This document shows positions 8,076 to 18,406 of a DNA stretch of 64,000 nt, piece by piece (position 1 is the stretch's first letter; each line of letters starts with the position of its first letter). The notes beneath the pieces are model-generated. The model was not told where the DNA came from, searched no databases, and worked only from the letters and a program-made list of their open reading frames with translations. Source of the stretch: an uncultured Merdimonas sp. (GTDB lineage: Bacteria; Bacillota; Clostridia; Lachnospirales; Lachnospiraceae); the NCBI GenBank assembly GCA_944378225.1, contig CALWGE010000001.1, forward strand, positions 1-64,000. Reading direction: 5' to 3'. Both the position numbers and the translations under genes were made by a program.

Positions 8076-9422
8076 ATGGAAGAAGCGATCATCAAGCGTG
8101 TTATGCCTCACAGCTTAGAGGCAGAGCAGTCGGTTATCGGTTCGATGATTATGGACCGGGAAGCGGTTCTTGTGGCATCGGAGATTCTGACGGGAGAAGA
8201 TTTTTATCAGCGACAGTACGGAATTGTATTTGAGGCCATGGTAGAGCTGTTTAATAAAGAGGAGCCTGTGGATCTGATAACGCTGCAGAACCAGCTTCGA
8301 GCCAAAGATGTGCCTGAGGAAGTCAGCAGCATGGAGTTTGTACGGGATATCCTGAATCAGGTTCCCACTTCTGCAAATGTAAAATATTATGCGAATATTG
8401 TGGCAGAAAAATCTACGCTCCGGAAGCTGATTCGCCTTAATGATGAAATTAATAATCTCTGCTATGCCGGTACACAGCCTATGGAGGAAATTCTGGAACA
8501 GACTGAAAAAAGGGTGTTTGATCTGGTACAGCGGCGGAATGCGGGTGACTTTGTGCCGATCAGACAGGTGGTTCTGAATGCGATTCAAAAGATAGAGGCG
8601 GCTTCCAGGACCAAGGGAAATGTAACCGGTATTGCTACCGGTTTTAAGGATCTGGATTATCAGACTTCGGGACTTCAGCCATCCGATCTGATTCTGATTG
8701 CGGCCCGTCCTTCCATGGGAAAGACAGCCTTTGTTCTGAATATAGCTCAGTATATGGCTTTTCGCAGCAATGTGACAGTAGCTGTGTTCAGTCTTGAGAT
8801 GTCAAAGGAGCAGCTGGTAAACCGTCTTTTATCTATGGAATCCGGCGTGGACGCTCAGAAACTGCGGAATGGAAATCTGACAGATTCGGATTGGGAGCGC
8901 CTGGTGGAAGGTGCTGAAGGAGTGGCCTCCTCTCATTTGATTATTGATGATACACCTGGTATTACTCTGGCCGAGCTCCGATCAAAATGCCGGAAATATA
9001 AACTGGAAAATCATCTCGGCATTGTCATGATAGACTACCTGCAGCTGATGTCCGGAGGCGGAAGAAGCTCAGATTCCAGACAGCAGGAAATTTCAGATAT
9101 TTCCCGCGGACTGAAAAGTCTGGCCAGAGAGCTGAATGTACCCGTGGTGGCGCTTTCTCAGCTCAGCCGTGCCGTAGAGCAGAGACCGGAGCACAGACCC
9201 ATGCTTTCAGACTTGCGTGAGTCAGGAGCTATCGAGCAGGACGCAGACGTGGTAATGTTCCTGTACAGGGATTCCTATTATAATAAAGATACAGAACTTA
9301 AGAATCTGGCAGAAGTTATTGTGGCGAAGCAGAGAAACGGTCCTATCGGAACCATTAATCTGCTCTGGATGCCGGAATATACTACATTCAAAAATTTTAA
9401 ACCGGGACCTCCGGTTACATAA
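8076..9422 (+). CDS. dnaB: Replicative DNA helicase
   Basis: 448 residues, the usual DnaB length. The N-terminal helical domain (PHSLEAEQSVIGSMI) is followed by a linker and a RecA-like ATPase with Walker A AARPSMGKTAF (about 209-219), SLEMSKEQL, the Walker B-type MIDYLQLM and the terminal SDLRESGAIEQDADVVMFLYR. No intein interrupts it. The hexamer encircles the lagging strand at the fork. It is loaded by DnaD/DnaI-type proteins, whose genes lie at 29.6-31.6 kb. Third gene of the gdpP operon. Confidence 0.98.
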   Translation: MEEAIIKRVMPHSLEAEQSVIGSMIMDREAVLVASEILTGEDFYQRQYGIVFEAMVELFNKEEPVDLITLQNQLRAKDVPEEVSSMEFVRDILNQVPTSANVKYYANIVAEKSTLRKLIRLNDEINNLCYAGTQPMEEILEQTEKRVFDLVQRRNAGDFVPIRQVVLNAIQKIEAASRTKGNVTGIATGFKDLDYQTSGLQPSDLILIAARPSMGKTAFVLNIAQYMAFRSNVTVAVFSLEMSKEQLVNRLLSMESGVDAQKLRNGNLTDSDWERLVEGAEGVASSHLIIDDTPGITLAELRSKCRKYKLENHLGIVMIDYLQLMSGGGRSSDSRQQEISDISRGLKSLARELNVPVVALSQLSRAVEQRPEHRPMLSDLRESGAIEQDADVVMFLYRDSYYNKDTELKNLAEVIVAKQRNGPIGTINLLWMPEYTTFKNFKPGPPVT

Positions 9423-9436
9423 AAGTACAGAAGAAG

Positions 9437-9477
9437 ACGCCGTCCTTCACAGAAAGTGTGAGGGGCGGCGTAAAAAT
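9437..9477 (+). terminator. Hairpin after dnaB
   Basis: ACGCCGtCCtTCAC pairs with GTGtGAgGGgCGGCGT (9437-9471) around an AGAAA loop, with a few mismatches. The following AAAAATTT is a poor U-tract for the plus strand, so efficiency is uncertain. Confidence 0.55.
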
Positions 9478-9502
9478 TTGCAGAAAATGTGCATTGGAAT
9501 AC

Positions 9503-9530
9503 TTGTAAATAAATGGAAATCTGTTATAAT
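9503..9530 (+). promoter_or_regulatory. Promoter for the MerR gene
   Basis: TTGTAA (9503-9508), a 16-base spacer and TATAAT (9525-9530), 41 bases before the ATG. Confidence 0.7.
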
Positions 9531-9571
9531 AGCGATATGGAAATAATATACATAATCTGGAGGGAATTTGT

Positions 9572-10168
9572 ATGGGCGACACACGGTATATGATTTCTGA
9601 TGCATCAAAACTGGTGGATGTGGAGGCTCATGTGCTTCGATACTGGGAAGAGGAACTGGAACTTCCCATTGGACGCAATGAGATGGGACACCGTTATTAT
9701 ACAGAAGAAGATATCCGGTTATTCCGGCATATTAAAGAACTGAAGGACAGAGGCGTTCAGCTGAAAGCGGTAAAAATGCTGCTTCCGGATTTGGAAAAGG
9801 GAGATACGGAAATTTCTCATCTTCTTGCCCGCGCGGACGGGCTCTCTCTGACGACAGACAGCCAGGCGGCGGCCAGAGAGGAAAAGATGCAGCAGTTTCA
9901 GTGCATTATGAGCCGCCTGATTTCAGAAGCTCTTGAGGATCATACGGAACGTATGGGAGTAGAGATTGGGAGTCAGGTCAGTGACCAGGTAATTAAGGAG
10001 ATGGATTATCTGCTGCGTATGAAGGAGGAGAGGGAGGACGAGCGCTTCCGCCGCTTGGATGAGACGATCCGGAGTTCCCAGAAAGCGCGTAAAGAGAGGG
10101 CGATTTTTGGGGAAGAGGAGAAAAAGAAGAGAAGATTTTTCAGACAGAAAAAGGGACAGACCGCATAG
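9572..10168 (+). CDS. MerR-family transcriptional regulator
   Basis: 198 residues. The N-terminal winged helix (MISDASKLVDVEAHVLRYWE..GHRYYTEEDIRLFRHI, residues 5-50) is typical of the MerR branch close to RacA or SoxR-like proteins. It is followed by LKDRGVQLKAVKMLLP and a long, highly charged helical tail ending in a Lys/Arg-rich stretch. There are no conserved metal-binding cysteines in the tail, so a metal or redox sensor of the classical type is unlikely. The target is unknown; the ferredoxin and DUF1858 genes next door are candidates only by position. The stop codon lies inside the loop of a bidirectional terminator. Confidence 0.8.
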   Translation: MGDTRYMISDASKLVDVEAHVLRYWEEELELPIGRNEMGHRYYTEEDIRLFRHIKELKDRGVQLKAVKMLLPDLEKGDTEISHLLARADGLSLTTDSQAAAREEKMQQFQCIMSRLISEALEDHTERMGVEIGSQVSDQVIKEMDYLLRMKEEREDERFRRLDETIRSSQKARKERAIFGEEEKKKRRFFRQKKGQTA

Positions 10169-10182
10169 GCCTGTCCCTTTCT
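10150..10182. terminator. Bidirectional terminator shared by merR and ferredoxin genes
   Basis: AAAGGGACAG (10150-10159) pairs perfectly with CTGTCCCTTT (10171-10180). It has A-tract and T-tract on the proper sides for both strands. The 5' arm is the last coding part of the MerR gene, and its TAG stop (10166-10168) is in the loop. Confidence 0.85.
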
Positions 10183-10205
10183 GAGTTTTACATGGATTCT
10201 GCTGA

Positions 10206-10376
10206 TTACTCTGCGCTGATTGCCTCGTTCGGGCACTCTGCCTCACAGGTTCCGCAGTCAAGGCATGCGTCTGCATCGATTACATACTTGCCATCGCCTT
10301 CGCTGATAGCTTCTGCCGGACATACCTCTGCGCATGCGCCGCAGCTTACGCAGTCATCACTAATTACATATGCCAT
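10206..10376 (-). CDS. 2[4Fe-4S] ferredoxin, 56 residues
   Basis: A short gene read on the minus strand from ATG (10376-10374) to TAA (10208-10206). The 56-residue product has two classical cluster motifs: CVSCGACAEVCP (residues 9-20) and CLDCGTCEAECP (38-49). This is the clostridial two-cluster ferredoxin, a cytoplasmic low-potential electron carrier for pyruvate:ferredoxin oxidoreductase, hydrogenase or Rnf. AAAGGAGGATTTT gives a strong ribosome site. The gene stands alone, convergent with the MerR gene, and has its own promoter. Very acidic composition fits the family. Confidence 0.96.
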   Translation of the reverse strand: MAYVISDDCVSCGACAEVCPAEAISEGDGKYVIDADACLDCGTCEAECPNEAISAE

Positions 10377-10415
10377 AACGTAAAATCCTCCTTTTTATTC
10401 TCCCCGCAGGAAAAA

Positions 10416-10483
10416 TCTCTGTTTACAGTCGTATTTTATAATAAATGCAGAGATTATACAAGTGGAAAATATGTAAACAGAGA
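10416..10483. repeat. 12-bp inverted repeat spanning the ferredoxin promoter
   Basis: TCTCTGTTTACA (10416-10427) and its exact complement TGTAAACAGAGA (10472-10483) are separated by 44 bases that contain the -10 and -35 of the ferredoxin promoter. This is a possible two-site operator. Confidence 0.5.
10433..10461 (-). promoter_or_regulatory. Promoter for the ferredoxin gene
   Basis: On the minus strand, TTGTAT (10461-10456), a 17-base spacer and TAAAAT (10438-10433). A further TATAAT lies just upstream on the same strand. Confidence 0.55.
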
Positions 10484-10533
10484 ATTGTACGTGAAGATGT
10501 GCAAAAGGGATGGAAAAAACACAAATTAATTCC

Positions 10534-10562
10534 TTGCAAATTACTCGGAATTAGATTATAAT
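10534..10562 (+). promoter_or_regulatory. Promoter for the DUF1858 gene
   Basis: TTGCAA (10534-10539), a 17-base spacer and TATAAT (10557-10562). Confidence 0.78.
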
Positions 10563-10630
10563 AAAATTCGTGAATATGCAGAATATATCCCCTGAAGGGA
10601 AAAGAGCATAGATAAAGGAGGAAGTTTCAG

Positions 10631-10834
10631 ATGGCAAAGGTAACAAAGGATATGTTGATTGCGGACGTGCTTCAGGTAGATGAGAATATGGCAAATATTC
10701 TGATGAGAGAAGGTATGCACTGCATCGGATGCCCTGCACACCAGTTTGAAAGTCTTGGAGAAGCAGCCATGGTTCATGGAATTGATCCGGATACTCTGGT
10801 TGCAAGACTGAATGCATTTCTGGAGGCATTATAA
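10631..10834 (+). CDS. DUF1858 small redox-type protein
   Basis: 67 residues. The sequence (TKDMLIADVLQVDENMANILMREGMHCIGCPA...LGEAAMVHGID) matches the DUF1858 domain, a family often linked to hybrid-cluster proteins and described as a redox-disulfide domain. The CIGC pair (about residues 32-35) is the only cysteine pair and is the likely functional centre. The gene is monocistronic, with a strong promoter, AAGGAGGAAG ribosome site and a hairpin after it. The biochemical role is unknown. Its position near a ferredoxin suggests redox physiology but does not prove it. Confidence 0.85.
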   Translation: MAKVTKDMLIADVLQVDENMANILMREGMHCIGCPAHQFESLGEAAMVHGIDPDTLVARLNAFLEAL

Positions 10835-10849
10835 ACGATTTTCAGAAAA

Positions 10850-10885
10850 GGAGAAGGAGTGTAGTAGCGCTCTTTCTCCAATTTT
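10850..10885 (+). terminator. Terminator after DUF1858 gene
   Basis: GGAGAAGGAG (10850-10859) pairs with CTCTTTCTCC (10870-10879) with one G-T pair, followed by AATTTTG. Confidence 0.7.
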
Positions 10886-10921
10886 GTGGTGCATTTGCTT
10901 ATAAGGAAATGTAAAAAACAA

Positions 10922-10948
10922 TTGACAAAAATTATAGTATATGATAGT
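10922..10948 (+). promoter_or_regulatory. Promoter for the beta-glucoside operon
   Basis: TTGACA (10922-10927). The best -10 candidates are GATAGT (10943-10948, 15-base spacer) or TAGTGT (10945-10950, 17-base spacer). The leader carries the first RAT element. Confidence 0.5.
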
Positions 10949-10966
10949 GTGTTTATGTTGAAATAT

Positions 10967-10995
10967 GGATTGTAACTGCGTTGGCAGGCAAGACC
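10967..10995 (+). promoter_or_regulatory. RAT antiterminator element 1 (LicT/BglG target)
   Basis: The 29-base element begins GGATTGTAACTGC and ends GCAGGCAAGACC, matching the ribonucleic antiterminator that BglG/LicT proteins bind. Its last six bases (AAGACC) are also the 5' arm of the terminator that follows, so the two structures exclude each other. It lies ahead of the antiterminator gene itself, which means autoregulation. Confidence 0.9.
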
Positions 10996-11045
10996 TGAGA
11001 AAAAGAACAGCCCACAGGTTGTTTATGCTCTTTGGTCTTTTTTTA
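10990..11045 (+). terminator. Conditional terminator 1 of the beta-glucoside operon
   Basis: AAGACC (10990-10995) pairs with GGTCTT (11034-11039), followed by a run of T. It overlaps RAT 1 and is opened when LicT binds. Confidence 0.85.
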
Positions 11046-11094
11046 TTGCTGCGGACAGAGCATGTGACGATATTTACAGGGTGTGATGGGGCGG

Positions 11095-11946
11095 ATGGTA
11101 ATAAAAAAAATATATAATAATAATGTGCTCCTGGTAGAAGATGAAAAGCAGATGGAGATGATTCTGCTGGGAAAAGGACTTGCATTTGGGAAGAAAACGG
11201 GAGATACCGTAGATGTACAGAAGGCGGAAAAAAGATTTGTCATAGATTCTCCGGAGCTGACAGCGGAATTTTCCGAACTGATGAATCAGATCCCGGCCAA
11301 TCATCTGGAATTGTCCTGGAACATTATCGAGGAAGCTCAGAAGGAACTGAATGTCACGTTCTCCGACGCTATCTATGTGGGGCTTACGGATCATATACAT
11401 TATGCGCTGTATCGCTATAAGCAGAATACGCCCCTTAAAAACTACCTTCTCTGGGAGATCAAAAGATTTTATCCAAAGGAATTTGAGGCGGCAAAGAAGG
11501 CTCTTAAGACTATTGCCTATTACGAAAATATCTGGCTTCCTGAGGATGAGGCGGGATACATTGCCCTGCATTTTGTAAATGGAGTTCAGAATGGGGAAAA
11601 GATGGAGACTACCATCCTGATTACCCAGACAGTACAGGAACTGATCCGTATCATTCAGATTCATTTTAATATGCAGCTGGATGAGAAAAGCCTGGATTAT
11701 CAGAGACTGGTGACACACATCCGGTATTTTGCTCATCGCCTGATGGCTTCCGAATTGATTGAGGGAGATGACGATACACTATATGAGCAGGTGAAAGCGG
11801 TTTATCCCGACTGTTACGCCTGTGTCTGTCGTATAGAAGAGTACTTTCTGAAAAAGTTCCAGGTTCAGATCACGAGAGAAGAGCAGATGTATCTAATGCT
11901 TCATATTGGGCGGGTCGTCAGACGGGATAAAAATAAAAAGGCATGA
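11095..11946 (+). CDS. licT: BglG/LicT-family transcription antiterminator
   Basis: 283 residues from the ATG at 11095, chosen because the family begins MxIKKIxNNNVxL. In-frame GTG 11083 and ATG 11086 would add four residues or fewer. Domains: RNA-binding CAT (1-55), then PRD1 (NHLELSWNIIEEAQ..DAIYVGLTDHIHYAL) and PRD2 (..RLVTHIRYFAHRLM..CVCRIEEYFLKK). Conserved PRD histidines are present (DHIHYAL, LHFVNG, THIRYFAHR). The PTS permease phosphorylates PRDs to gate activity. When active, the dimer binds the RAT elements here and in front of the permease gene and prevents termination. First gene of the operon. Confidence 0.93.
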   Translation: MVIKKIYNNNVLLVEDEKQMEMILLGKGLAFGKKTGDTVDVQKAEKRFVIDSPELTAEFSELMNQIPANHLELSWNIIEEAQKELNVTFSDAIYVGLTDHIHYALYRYKQNTPLKNYLLWEIKRFYPKEFEAAKKALKTIAYYENIWLPEDEAGYIALHFVNGVQNGEKMETTILITQTVQELIRIIQIHFNMQLDEKSLDYQRLVTHIRYFAHRLMASELIEGDDDTLYEQVKAVYPDCYACVCRIEEYFLKKFQVQITREEQMYLMLHIGRVVRRDKNKKA

Positions 11947-11988
11947 GCGCATATAAACGCCGCGCCGTAGCAACATGAACAGTGAAAT

Positions 11989-12020
11989 GGATTGTAACTG
12001 CATCCTAAGCAGGCAAAACC
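11989..12020 (+). promoter_or_regulatory. RAT antiterminator element 2
   Basis: A second element beginning GGATTGTAACTGC and ending GCAGGCAAAACC, with three more loop bases than RAT 1. It overlaps the 5' arm of the terminator that follows and controls entry into the permease gene. Confidence 0.9.
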
Positions 12021-12068
12021 AGAAGACAGCTGTGACAGGGGGGACTCTGTGCTGTTTTCTGGTTTTTT
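12015..12068 (+). terminator. Conditional terminator 2 of the beta-glucoside operon
   Basis: AAAACCAGAAgACAGC (12015-12030) pairs with GCTGTtTTCTGGTTTT (12051-12066), followed by T residues. It is a strong stem that uses the RAT 2 end as its 5' arm. Confidence 0.9.
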
Positions 12069-12115
12069 GATTTTGGGAATGCAGTTCAGAATATAAGGAA
12101 AGAGAGGAAGTTTCC

Positions 12116-15389
<3,274 letters not shown>

Positions 15390-15399
15390 TGTATGGAAA

Positions 15400-15451
15400 G
15401 CGCCGCGCAGCAGGAAACCAGCCGAAGGCCGGGAAAGCTGTCTGCGGCGCT
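15400..15451 (+). terminator. Hairpin between the bgl operon and the exporter genes
   Basis: AGCGCCGC (15400-15407) pairs with GCGGCGCT (15444-15451) around a long loop. No T-run follows (TCCTGTG), so it may be a stability or attenuation structure and not a full terminator. Confidence 0.45.
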
Positions 15452-15476
15452 TCCTGTGCGTGGGAAAGGAAGAAAA

Positions 15477-16259
15477 ATGGATCAGAAGGAAGACAAGAGT
15501 CAGGGTATGGAACTGGCTATGGAGGCCGGAAGGCTGCTTCTGGAAAACGGAGCGGAGATCTTCAGGGTCAGTGATACTATCCGCAGAATTTCCAGGGCAT
15601 ATGGAGCAGAGACAGAGCAGGACTTTGTACTGAGTAACGGCATTTTCATGACCGGGGGAATGCCGGGGATGAATTATGCGAAAGTGCTCCAGGTTCCTGT
15701 GGGCAGGACCTGTCTGGAAAAAATCGCTGCGGTCAATGAGCTTTCCAGAAAAATAGAGGCCGGACAGTGCACCGTACAGGAAGCTGCAAAGATACTGGAA
15801 GGCATCCGGCACATGCCGGAAAAAAGAAGGATATGGAAAATCCTTTCTTCGGGCCTGGGGAGCGGTTCGTTCTGCTGTCTTTTTGGCGGAAACGCTGTGG
15901 ACGGACTGACGGCTTTTATGGCGGGAATGCTGCTTTATCTGTTGATATTCAGTGTGCCTGGTTTTCACCTTTCCAAAATCACCGGAAATATTGCAGGAGG
16001 GCTGCTGGTGACCTGCTTCTGTGGAATGTCCTATCATCTGGGAATAGGTGAGCATATGAATTACATGATAGTGGGGTCTGTCATGCCTATGATTCCGGGA
16101 GTGGCTTTCGTCAACTCCATACGGGAGATGGCGGACGGAGATTATATATCCGGAGCAGTCCGGATGCTGGATACTCTTCTGGTATTCTTCTGTATTGCCT
16201 TGGGAGTGGGAACCGGAATCTTCTTCCTGAATCTGTGGATGGGAGGTGTGCCGCTGTGA
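15477..16259 (+). CDS. Threonine/serine exporter family, large subunit (DUF1212/ThrE N-part)
   Basis: 260 residues. The soluble N-terminal domain (ELAMEAGRLLLENGAEIFRVSDTIRRI.. FVLSNGIFMTGG) is the ThrE/YjjP signature, followed by five hydrophobic segments from about residue 115. ATG 15477 was chosen because AAAGGAAGA precedes it; an upstream ATG at 15393 would add 28 residues of unrelated, hairpin-encoded sequence. In ThrE the two parts are fused and export threonine and serine. Here they are two genes with a one-base overlap (stop 16257-16259, ATG 16259). Substrate is inferred from family only. Confidence 0.85.
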   Translation: MDQKEDKSQGMELAMEAGRLLLENGAEIFRVSDTIRRISRAYGAETEQDFVLSNGIFMTGGMPGMNYAKVLQVPVGRTCLEKIAAVNELSRKIEAGQCTVQEAAKILEGIRHMPEKRRIWKILSSGLGSGSFCCLFGGNAVDGLTAFMAGMLLYLLIFSVPGFHLSKITGNIAGGLLVTCFCGMSYHLGIGEHMNYMIVGSVMPMIPGVAFVNSIREMADGDYISGAVRMLDTLLVFFCIALGVGTGIFFLNLWMGGVPL

Positions 16260-16693
16260 TGAGAGAACTGGTGATGGCCTTTATGGGAACCCTGGCTTTT
16301 TCTGTGCTGTATGGAGCTCCCCGAAATTGTTATCTGCTCTGTGGCCTGACGGGAGCCGCAGGCTGGCTGGTGTATGGGGAGTGTAAGATGTCCTGGGGAG
16401 TTACGGCGGCATCTTTTCTCGCAAGCCTTGTGGTGGCATTGCTTTCACGTATTCTTGCGGTGCGCCGTTCCTGTCCTGCCCTTGTATTTCTGCTTCCGGG
16501 GATTTTTGCCCTTGTACCGGGAGCGGGAATATACTGGACCAGTTATTTTCTTGTTATGGATGAGATGGAGAGAGCGCTCAGCACAGGATACGCGGCCGTA
16601 AAATGCGCTGTATCCATTGTTCTTGGAATTGTATTTGCTTTTGAACTGCCTCAGGTGATATTTCGAAAGAGGAAGAAAACCTCTTTATTGTAA
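16259..16693 (+). CDS. Threonine/serine exporter family, small subunit (DUF3815/ThrE C-part)
   Basis: 144 residues with about five hydrophobic helices and the typical LPGIFALVPGAGIYW motif of the YjjB/ThrE C-terminal half. It overlaps the preceding gene (TGATG), with GGGAGGTG 10 bases upstream. It is expected to form the membrane complex with the larger subunit. It is followed by a strong bidirectional terminator. Confidence 0.85.
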   Translation: MRELVMAFMGTLAFSVLYGAPRNCYLLCGLTGAAGWLVYGECKMSWGVTAASFLASLVVALLSRILAVRRSCPALVFLLPGIFALVPGAGIYWTSYFLVMDEMERALSTGYAAVKCAVSIVLGIVFAFELPQVIFRKRKKTSLL

Positions 16694-16734
16694 AATACTG
16701 ATATTCTGACGGAAGGTCTAAAAATACAGACATA

Positions 16735-16791
16735 AAAACAGAGCTGCTGATTTAACAGATGATATATGTAAATCAGCAGCTCTGTTTTCTT
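16735..16791. terminator. Bidirectional terminator between exporter genes and mecA
   Basis: A perfect 20-bp stem from 16735-16754 (ends in GCTGCTGATTTA) with 16769-16788, with A-tract and T-tract on both sides. Confidence 0.93.
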
Positions 16792-16818
16792 TTGTATACG
16801 CTGTATTTTTGCTGGAAA

Positions 16819-17559
16819 TTACAGAAGCGCAAGTTTCTGCAGAGCTTCTTTTCGGATCATAGCCTCTTCATGCTCATCCAGATATGCCTCGCTTGCAGAA
16901 GAATATTTACCGCTGGTACCGTATTCGGAAAGAATATTGGCAACCTTGTTAAACTCCTCCGGGCTGTGTCCGCTTTTATGAATCACCAGACAATAGCTTT
17001 TATCCCTGGACAGACGATACAGGGAGTTCCATCCCTGATAGTAATCCTTCAGAACATGGGCTGCGGAAATTACCGTATCCAGATTCGGGAAGAAATACAG
17101 TCGTGTCAGATCCAGTTCTGACGCCAGAGTCACAGCTTTCTGTTCCTGCTCTTCCTTGCTGCTGTCTTTCAGATGGCGATCAATCAGCCGGCGGAACATA
17201 TCCAGAACATTATCGGCGCCTTCCGGAAGAAGACCATTCAGTTCGCCTGTTTCTTCTCCAACGGCATCTCCGCCTGGCGCGAACTTGGAAAATCTGGTAT
17301 CCAGTTCCTCCGGATCTTCTACCTTGGTAATAATCAGAACAATACATTCGTTGGGAAGCGGAATTGCTTCTATCATCAGCGGAATATTGTCAGCTTCGAA
17401 CCCAAATTCGATGGCTGCCTGCTGCATCATATCCCGAAACAGCTCTCTTGTCTTTTCTGTACCATAAGCCAGCTCACTCAGCTTGATCTGGCGATTGGCC
17501 AGGTCATCCCTGGTCAGAGTACAGCGTATCTGATTGTCATTCAGTTTTTCTATTCTCAT
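16819..17559 (-). CDS. mecA: Adaptor protein MecA
   Basis: 246 residues from ATG 17559; TGAGGAT sits just upstream, and starting at 17574 would add five residues without a ribosome site. The N-terminal MRIEKLNDNQIRCTLTRDDL is the MecA substrate-binding domain; an acidic linker rich in Glu/Gly follows, then the C-terminal ClpC-binding domain (FPNLDTVISAAHVL..LYRLSRDKSYCLVIHKSG). MecA hands proteins to ClpCP for degradation. In Bacillus it targets ComK and Spx-like substrates. Monocistronic, with a near-consensus promoter. Confidence 0.94.
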   Translation of the reverse strand: MRIEKLNDNQIRCTLTRDDLANRQIKLSELAYGTEKTRELFRDMMQQAAIEFGFEADNIPLMIEAIPLPNECIVLIITKVEDPEELDTRFSKFAPGGDAVGEETGELNGLLPEGADNVLDMFRRLIDRHLKDSSKEEQEQKAVTLASELDLTRLYFFPNLDTVISAAHVLKDYYQGWNSLYRLSRDKSYCLVIHKSGHSPEEFNKVANILSEYGTSGKYSSASEAYLDEHEEAMIRKEALQKLALL

Positions 17560-17618
17560 AATCCTCACATCCAAATCTGCAAATCAACTGGTTCTCTGTT
17601 ATTATATACATTTTTGAA

Positions 17619-17647
17619 AGTATATACAATATTTAATCAGAAGTCAA
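17619..17647 (-). promoter_or_regulatory. Promoter for mecA
   Basis: On the minus strand, TTGACT (17647-17642), a 17-base spacer and TATACT (17624-17619). Confidence 0.85.
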
Positions 17648-17709
17648 TACGCTGAAAATGCCATTTTTTATAAAGATTTTCTAAACAAAAAGTAAAATTT
17701 TAGGAGAGC

Positions 17710-17739
17710 TTGCATTTGCCAGTCCGTCTGTTTTATAAT
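17710..17739 (+). promoter_or_regulatory. Orphan rightward promoter
   Basis: TTGCAT (17710-17715), an 18-base spacer and TATAAT (17734-17739). A small GC stem (CCGCC..GGCGG, about 17753-17773) lies just downstream. No gene with a ribosome site follows for 650 bases, so any product would be an untranslated RNA. Confidence 0.5.
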
Positions 17740-18041
17740 AAGAATGAAAAAGCCGCCGAAGGAAGGGAGGCGGACAAAGATTTACCTGCCGGCTGTGCCG
17801 GAGTGTTTCTGCCTGTGTAAGCCAGGCTGTTTCATAAATTTCATTCACCAGATCGGTGTATATTCCACACAGATATTATGATTGTCAGAAAATATTTTTA
17901 GTGAGAATAAGGTGGCTTTTTCAGATAATATATCACGGCTCCTTTTGGAGAAAAGAAGATCCGCTGCGGTTTTTGCTGATATGATACAGGTGAGGCCCCT
18001 CCGAACCAGATATAATGCAGAAACTGCAGCAGATCTTTTTT

Positions 18042-18142
18042 CTTCTCGCTTCAGGGGCGTCCGCCCTATGGAAGCCCCGTGAGAAAACAGCCTGCGTGAG
18101 CAAGCTCTCTCCGGCGTGTTTCTCCCGGTTCTTCCGCATGGC
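18042..18142. repeat. 101-bp direct repeat, copy 1
   Basis: Matches 18223-18323 at 98 of 101 bases with no gap. It contains inner inverted repeats such as AGGGGCG/CGCCCT and CTTC/GAAG, so RNA from it would fold. Confidence 0.9.
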
Positions 18143-18222
18143 AGGTGGAGAGGGAGGCAGTCAGCCATGGAAGCTCGAATCCGCCGCGAGGGACAGAAAT
18201 AGGAAGGAAGTCAGAGAGGCTC

Positions 18223-18323
18223 CTTCTCGCTTCAGGGGCGTCCGCCCTATGGAAGCCCCGGAAGAAAACAGCCTGCGCGAGCAAGCTCTCTCCGGCGTGT
18301 TTCTCCCGGTTCTTCCGCATGGC
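18223..18323. repeat. 101-bp direct repeat, copy 2
   Basis: Second copy, offset by 181 bases. The three differences lie at GTG/GGA after GCCCC and at one T/C. The 80 bases between the copies are unrelated. Confidence 0.9.
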
Positions 18324-18354
18324 TGACTGGGATAGAAAAATGTCGAAAACGGGG

Positions 18355-18383
18355 GTGACGTACTGCGGAAATTCTGTTATGAT
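18355..18383 (+). promoter_or_regulatory. Probable promoter for the GH18 gene
   Basis: GTGACG (18355-18360), a 17-base spacer and TATGAT (18378-18383). It starts about 30 bases after repeat copy 2. Confidence 0.5.
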
Positions 18384-18406
18384 AAGGAATACAGGAGGAT
18401 TCTGCA

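Larger units (their letters stand above)
17560..18406. other. 847-base stretch without a supported gene
   Basis: It holds the mecA promoter (minus strand), a good rightward promoter with no obvious gene (17710-17739), two 101-bp direct repeats and the promoter of the GH18 gene. Open frames of 60-150 codons exist on both strands, but they run through the repeats, lack ribosome sites and resemble no family. Confidence 0.7.

Noticed and set aside
10192..10383. Plus-strand 63-codon frame at the ferredoxin locus
   Set aside because: It is the complement of the minus-strand ferredoxin, whose two four-cysteine motifs and ribosome site are decisive.
17744..17881. A 45-codon frame just after the orphan promoter
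   Set aside because: Its ATG lies about 5 bases after the -10 box, so it would have no leader or ribosome site, and its composition is not protein-like.
18042..18323. CRISPR-like array
   Set aside because: Only two 101-base copies with one 80-base spacer and no cas genes; repeat length is far above CRISPR repeats.
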